23,218 bases of DNA from NCBI GenBank assembly GCA_003427395.1, contig BFEA01000152.1:110575-133792 (forward strand), in the 5' to 3' direction. Made by a program: the position numbers and the translations under genes. How positions within the stretch are numbered: the first letter of the stretch is position 1; each line of letters begins with the position of its first letter. This document shows positions 18,552 through 23,218 of this stretch, one piece after another. The notes beneath the pieces were generated by a model. The model saw only the letters and a program-made list of their open reading frames with translations, was not told where the DNA came from and did no database searches. This DNA is from Chara braunii. Lineage: Eukaryota; Streptophyta; Charophyceae; Charales; Characeae.

Positions 18552-18820
18552 AGAGAGAAGTGGGGGCCGCTGGTATCTCTGAGGGAAAGCGGGAGGCGTG
18601 ACGGTTGGCGGAACAGAGGTCGAGGAGCCGGGGCAATGGGGAGAGGAGCATTTGCGAGTTGTTAATCCCCCGCCGCGTGCTTCGACGAAGGTGTGCTCTG
18701 CGATTAGGCTGTGTATTCTGGGCGTTTCTTCTCCGCCGGCTTCGCGGTTCTTCCCCCGTTCCCATATCTCTCTTTCTCTCGCTCTCGCTATGATCCCACT
18801 GCTGATTGATCGAGGAAGAT

Positions 18821-18932
18821 CTACCGTCTTCCCCCGAACATAACGCACCCTGATAATGAATGTATAAATACTACCTTCCCGTCCCGATGCAGTCAAGATG
18901 ATGGTGCGGTGTGTTCGGGGGAAGAGCCTCTA
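18821..18932. mobile_element. ~110-bp MITE, copy C
   Basis: It begins CTACCGTCTTCCCCCGAAC followed by ATAACGCACC, and ends with the inverted GGTGCGGTGTGTTCGGGG then GAAGA. Its centre, TGATAATGAATGTAT, is shared with copies A and B. Length and end structure agree with copy B. Confidence 0.75.
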
Positions 18933-19264
18933 GGTCAACTCACGCTACGAGACACGCTCTGGTTCCTTTTTTTCTCACAAAGGGTTTCTTTTACTCCGAT
19001 GCTACTTTTCGGTCGTGCAGATCGACCGAACGTCTATTCTCTCTATCCCTGTTCCTCTTTTCCTCCTCCTCCTCCACCTCCATCTCCTCCTCTTTATTCT
19101 GCCCCGTCATCGTTGTTGTTCTCTGCCTGCACGCTGGTGCGCCTTCCCGGGTGTCCTTTTTCATCCTCTCTAATAAGCTTTTTCTTCGGTGGCGGGATCC
19201 CTATCTGTTCTCCTTTTCACGTCGTTCGTTCCCGCGCCTATTTTCCCGCGTTGCGCCCTCCAGT

Positions 19265-19940
19265 GGACGGTGAGCGAGGAAGGGAGGGGGAAGACTGTGG
19301 GAGAGGAGAGAGGAGGAGAGGAGAGGGTCCTGTCTTAGTCAGGACACATCGCTTGTTCAGCTAGTTGACAAAGCCGAGTATTGTTGTTGTGGCTGGGAGC
19401 GGAGATCGGTGGGCCAAAGTGTAAGGGAGCAGGGGGAAGAGGAGGAGGAGGAGGAGGAGGAGGAGGACAAGGAGAAGGAGACCAGCCGCAATTGGTTCTA
19501 CAAGGGTCGGTCGAGGGTCTGTCATCTGCGTCAGTGGCGCGCTTGAGAAAACGGAATTTTTCTGACGATTAACGGAATTTTTCTGTCGATTAACGGAATT
19601 TTTCTGTCGATTATCACTCTACTGATCAGGAGAAGAAGGGGCACAACAGACACGCAGCACAGGGAAGAACCGGCATACGAAGAAGAAGATGAAGGAGAAG
19701 GAGACGTAGAAGAAGAAGAAGAATGAGAGATTGATCGTCAGTGTTGGGATTCCGCTGTGTAGACACGTACAAACTACGCGAGAAACAAGGAGCAAAGAGG
19801 ACTCAGCTAGCGACTTGCCAAGCTAGCGACCTGCCACGTCAGCAGGAAGTGTGACGGTGACACAAAGAGAAGTCAGCGAGCGGAGAGGGGGGAGCAGGAG
19901 GGGGAGAGCAGCGGGGAGGGGGAGGGGTTTGAGTGGGAAG
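19265..19940. other. Purine-rich (GA/GGA) stretch upstream of the exon candidate
   Basis: It includes a (GGA)n run at about 19436-19470 and several AAG/GAG-rich tracts. It could be the 5' leader or promoter-proximal DNA of a plus-strand gene, but I see no TATA box or defined start site. Confidence 0.4.
19550..19612. repeat. Three exact-phase 21-bp tandem repeats
   Basis: Units at 19550-19570, 19571-19591 and 19592-19612 read AACGGAATTTTTCTG(A/T)CGATT. Only one base differs, in the first unit. The GGAATTTTTCTGTCG part closely resembles the right terminus of the foldback MITE family (3113-3128 and 8351-8367). Confidence 0.9.
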
Positions 19941-19949
19941 GGTTTCCAG

Positions 19950-20358
19950 ATTAGGCAAAGTGGCGGACCTTAATCATTTAAACTCGCCGCGCCGCGGTTG
20001 GCCGCGAGAAGAAGAAGAGAGAGTCCGTTACAATGCCCTGGAAAGGGGTGCCGCCGCCGCCGCCCCTGCATCAGGGATCGTTGAGAGTGCCGCGGCCACG
20101 GATAGAGAGTGGAACACCAGCCTAGTCAAGGCGTTTTTAGCCTGTCTGTTGCTGGCGCTCTTTCTGCCAGAGATTCCGTTGCCGTTAATCTTCGCGGTGG
20201 GAATCCCGATCTCCTGTCGGAACCTCATTTGGGACGCGGTGGCAAAGGGCGCGAGAGCGGTGGGCGCCGCGCTCGGGGTCGTGGCGGGGCGGGCCGCGTG
20301 CAGCATTCGGGCGATGGGCAACAAGAGATCGAGACCAGTGACTACCGACGGGGCTGGG
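19950..20358 (+). CDS. Putative exon, unknown membrane-associated protein
   Basis: The frame is open from just after a TGA at 19930-19932 and continues into a (GT)n tract. It leaves plausible coding sequence at GCTGGG|GTAAGTG, a strong 5' splice donor at 20359, so an exon could end at 20358 in phase 0. The peptide is Ala/Arg/Glu-rich at first, then has a clearly hydrophobic stretch (SLVKAFLACLLLALFLPEIP, continuing to about 20220) suited to a membrane segment, then a basic, Ala/Gly-rich tail. No ATG occurs in this frame until about codon 127, so an upstream exon would be required; TTTCCAG at about 19944-19950 is a possible but poor acceptor. No family recognised. Confidence 0.3.
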
Positions 20359-20364
20359 GTAAGT
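20359..20364 (+). promoter_or_regulatory. Candidate 5' splice donor GTAAGT
   Basis: GG|GTAAGTG matches the eukaryotic donor consensus well and falls exactly where protein-like sequence gives way to a GT-rich simple repeat. Confidence 0.35.
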
Positions 20365-20379
20365 GTCAGTGCGTGTCCG

Positions 20380-20478
20380 TGTGTGTGTGTCTATGTGTTT
20401 GTGTCTGTGTATGTGTTTGTGTGTGTGTGGGTTGTGTGTGTTGTGTTCTGTGTGAGTGTTTTGTGTGTGTATGCCTGT

Positions 20479-20532
<54 letters not shown>
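20380..20532. repeat. GT-rich repeat ending in pure (GT)n
   Basis: Imperfect GT sequence to about 20480, then roughly 26 GT units to 20532. If the upstream exon is real this lies in its intron. Confidence 0.95.
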
Positions 20533-20534
<2 letters not shown>

Positions 20535-20900
20535 CGCGAAACAAATCCGGATCCTGCTTAAGGATACCGAGCAAACGAATCTTTTTTGCCCTGCGTGTGA
20601 AATGAAATACGGAAATAGTAGTAGTGATAATAGGAAGGAGAATGACAAGAATGATAAGAATGATAATAATATGATTGCTAATTAGTAGATTTGCTGATTA
20701 ACGTGCACATCCTGTGCGGGCTGTTCTGGAAACTCTCTCCTCGCCTGTGTTGTGAATCCCCTGCCTCTCCGGATGTCTTGCCCCGCATGCCGCATGTGTG
20801 TGGGAGCTCGCTCTCTCGTGGTCGATAGACTTGGTGCATGAATCTTGTCAGAGGTGAAGAGGGGTTGGCAGGACCAGAGCCGGGGAAGGGGGATCGGCAC

Positions 20901-20931
20901 GGGGGGTTTGGGGGGCCGGGGGGTTGGGGGG
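20901..20931 (+). other. Strong G-quadruplex motif
   Basis: Four runs of six G are separated by loops of TTT, CC and TT. This exceeds the usual G3N1-7 definition and predicts a very stable quadruplex on the plus strand. Confidence 0.8.
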
Positions 20932-21010
20932 ATTGTCTGCCGCCCTACCCACGGCCGAGGGACACAGGAACGAAGCCGCGGAACGCGGATTCGGCGTCTT
21001 CGTGCACGGA

Positions 21011-21030
21011 GCACACCCACACGCACACTC

Positions 21031-21080
<50 letters not shown>
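21011..21080. repeat. (CA)-(GT)-(GA) compound simple repeat
   Basis: CACACCCACACGCACAC is followed by (GT)n and then (GA)n to 21080. The CA and GT parts can pair. Confidence 0.9.
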
Positions 21081-21084
<4 letters not shown>

Positions 21085-21329
21085 CATGAAGGAAGGCGAA
21101 TCGACGCTGCGTGAGAGGGAGAGGGAAGAAGAGTGTAATCCGTGTACGTGGCGAGCAGAGAAGCTCTCCATAGAGAGGAGCATCGAGAGGGGGAAGTTGA
21201 GACTTGAGATGTGTGGGACAATAGGATTGAGAGGAGTATCTGTGTGGGGTAAAGTGTGATTGGACATGTGTGGGAGAAAAGGAGTTGGGAGAAGATTGTG
21301 TGTGACACACTCGTGGCGGGAGGGGGAGA

Positions 21330-21351
21330 GGGGAGGGGAGGGGAGGGGAGG
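21330..21351 (+). repeat. (GGGGA)n, second quadruplex-prone tract
   Basis: Four GGGGA units in a GA-rich context. Together with 20901-20931 they leave the plus strand locally very G-skewed. Confidence 0.8.
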
Positions 21352-21486
21352 TGAGGCGAGGAGCGGGAAGGGGAGGAGCGGGTGGATACTCGGTTGAAAA
21401 TGACTCGAGAGTGGGAAGGGAATTCATCTGGCGAGATCTGATATGATGTGGTATAGCTTTTTTTTTGGGGAAAAAAAACCTTCCGG

Positions 21487-21562
21487 TAAGGTAAAGGATC
21501 GTATATATCGATTTTTTCCAGAAAAAAACACTAAGGTAAAGGATCGTTCGTATATATCGACG
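21487..21562. repeat. Two-copy direct repeat (AAGGTAAAGGATCG...ATATATCGA)
   Basis: Copies at about 21487-21511 and 21534-21561 differ by a TTCG insertion. An A-rich spacer lies between them. Confidence 0.75.
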
Positions 21563-21618
21563 GTCACGGGATGTCGTTGGAAGAGAGAGGGGCGGTTACA
21601 GTTGAGTAGGTTGTTATC

Positions 21619-21650
21619 TTTACCGTCTTCCGTCGAATAGAACGCACGGT
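21619..21650. repeat. Solo terminus resembling the ~110-bp MITE
   Basis: TACCGTCTTCCGTCGAATAG followed by AACGCAC matches the left end of MITE copy C over most positions. No matching right end was seen nearby, so it would be a fragment or a chance match. Confidence 0.35.
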
Positions 21651-21702
21651 CGTTGGGCCCCGTGTGGGTTCTTGTCTTTCATCGCTACTGCCTACATATG
21701 CC

Positions 21703-21730
21703 TCCCTCCCTCCCTCCCTCCCTCTCTCTT
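21703..21730. repeat. (CCCT)n microsatellite
   Basis: About six CCCT units followed by CTCTCTC. Confidence 0.9.
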
Positions 21731-21989
21731 TTCCCCCCCGCCTTCCCCGCTTCGTCAGCGTGTGACGTTGGCAGCGGACGGTCTCCCACCTCGATATTAT
21801 ATAGAGCAATTATTGTAATTTCTAGTTATTAATATTTTTAAAGGGGTGACAACCTTGACATATCATTGTGGAACTGACAGGCCTGAGGTAATGCAAGAAT
21901 TTCATTCATCTAGTTCCATCTGGATTCGATATAATGTCTGCATTTCGACAATTCATGGGTGTACCAGCTGAGCTAGGCCTGTTGGGAGA

Positions 21990-22577
21990 TCAATCAATTA
22001 GACTCTGACTCGATCAATTAACGGATAGATCAATCAAGCGATCAGTCTATGAATCAGTCAATGAATGAATCAAGCAAGCAAGCAAGCAAGCAATCAACGA
22101 ATCAATGGATCAATCAATCAAGCGATCAGTCGATCAGTAGATCGGTCAACCAATCAATCGGTCAATCAATCAATCAATCAATCAATCACCGGATCAATGG
22201 ATCAATGAATCAAGAGATTAGTCAATGAATCAATCAAACAAATTAGTCGACCCAACCAACCCGAGTGAATCCTGACTAATCAGGAAACCAATCGACCAAT
22301 CGAGTGATCAATCAATCAGTGGATCAATCAATGGGTCATTCAATCAACTGGTCAATCGTGATTGATCAGGCAACCAATCGACCAATCGACTGATAAATCA
22401 GGCAACCAATCGACCAATCGAATTCGACCGGTCAAGCAATCGGCCAGGCAATCAACCAGTTAGTCATCCAAGGCGTAATCAATCCATCAATTAGTGTTCT
22501 CTTCCATCGAACTATATACCTGCCTAGCCAATCAGTCTATCAGTTTTCTTTTTGCCTACCAGTTACTTTATGGTTCG

Positions 22578-22616
<39 letters not shown>
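21990..22616. repeat. Degenerate TCAA/ATCA tetranucleotide satellite
   Basis: About 630 bp built from ATCAATCA-type units with many substitutions (CGATCAGT, ACCAATCG, GGATCAATG), a pure (CAAG)n segment near 22073-22092 and a pure (ATCA)n run at about 22577-22616. Some larger units recur, for example CAACCAATCGACCAATCGA near 22370 and 22403. Confidence 0.85.
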
Positions 22617-22619
22617 CCT

Positions 22620-23218
22620 CTGTGAATTATAAAAATAAGCGATTGGACCACATTCCTACATTTATGGGGAGTAAAAGGTAAAGGAACGGGAGCGGGGGCC
22701 GTGACGGACTATTTCGTCGGAGTTTCACCGACTTATCAGGAGGCTGTATGTCATCTATTTATCTGGCTACGGTTACAGTCCCTAGTTTTTGGTTCCTGCT
22801 TCCTCCTCTCTCGCTTTTCTACCCTGCGGCTCACCGCGCAGTTTTTCAACACGATGGGCCTTCGCTCCACTACTCACCAAAGGTGCTAATGAGAATGAAT
22901 CTTCCCTCTGGAACATGGGAAGATACACTGGCATATGTTCTGTTTTTTGTGCGTTTGGTGAGTGGTGGAGTGAGGCCGTTGTCTTCGGAAGCGGCGCGGT
23001 GAAAAAAAAAAAACACGAAAAGAACGGCGCGGTGAATCGTAGGCGGAAAGGGAGAGGAACCCGTGGACAGGTGAAGTACAGACCCAAGTTTGAATGCTGA
23101 TGGCCGTTGATGAATGCAATGATATGTATATATATTCCATCTGGTGTGGGTGAGTGATAGTCTACTTTGATTTTGGTTAAGGTAGATTATCATTTACAGT
23201 GTAATCAGTGAGGGGATT
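22620..23218. other. Anonymous terminal stretch
   Basis: Overlapping open frames on both strands (22701-22889, 22748-23002, 22789-23100 and minus-strand counterparts) compete. None has a recognisable domain or a clear splice framework, so I call no gene. Confidence 0.4.

Noticed and set aside
18301-18896. 154- and 121-codon minus-strand and 83-codon plus-strand ORFs across 18514-18551
   Set aside because: Each is extended by the mate-pair adapter, which translates to the SYTHLDVYKRQ-type string; they are artefacts.
18909-19364. 151-codon plus-strand ORF
   Set aside because: Pro/Ser/Phe-rich product of C/T-rich and GA-rich low-complexity sequence starting inside a MITE end, with an overlapping 120-codon frame of equal quality.
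20682-21427. Minus-strand ORFs of 208, 160 and 139 codons
   Set aside because: Overlapping Ser/Leu/Pro-rich frames generated by the GA, GT and GGGGA repeats; all three frames are equally open.

Overview
This window looks like gene-poor, repeat-rich nuclear DNA of a eukaryote. It has long dinucleotide tracts such as (CT)n, (GT)n, (GA)n and (TA)n, a degenerate tetranucleotide satellite, at least four families of short terminal-inverted-repeat (TIR) elements, and AT-rich intergenic stretches. There are no closely packed long ORFs and no ribosome-binding-site or operon layout. I could not place the lineage from sequence alone. No rRNA, convincing tRNA or recognisable protein family was found. Only one possible exon (about 19950-20358) and two weak ORF remnants (3940-4188 and 12994-13365) are worth listing.

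Layout. 1-2600 is anonymous sequence with a possible minus-strand TATA box. 2610-3128 is a foldback MITE. 3384-3439 is a (CT)n tract. 3440-4490 is unusually dense in short perfect hairpins and carries an ORF remnant. 5112-6600 is an array of about 20 degenerate repeats, most of which can fold into a small hairpin around a shared CTCCAGTGTGAGT-like core. 7262-7400 is a cluster of CGTTC/GAACG hairpins. 7441-8460 is GT-rich and minisatellite DNA split by a second copy of the foldback MITE. 8590-11286 is anonymous AT-rich DNA. 11287-12119 is bounded by perfect 22-bp inverted repeats. 12430-13370 has more hairpins, an ORF and a 34-bp segment shared with 4451-4484. 14456-15505 is a nest of five small TIR elements. 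The rest, 15506-23218, is more GC-rich, with GA/GT microsatellites, a third copy of the ~110-bp MITE, the exon candidate with a good GTAAGT donor, a strong G-quadruplex motif and a ~630-bp TCAA/ATCA satellite.

Assembly quality matters here. Positions 18514-18551 are exactly a 19-bp Nextera mosaic end joined to its reverse complement, the mate-pair circularisation junction, so the sequences on either side may not be neighbours in the genome. A 34-base poly-G run followed by an N at 16545 is a second suspect point.

The best candidate for undescribed biology is the hairpin array at 5112-6600. Next are the hairpin-dense 3.5-4.5 kb block and the short segment it shares, in the same reading phase, with 13242-13275. 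None of these can be given a function from sequence alone.
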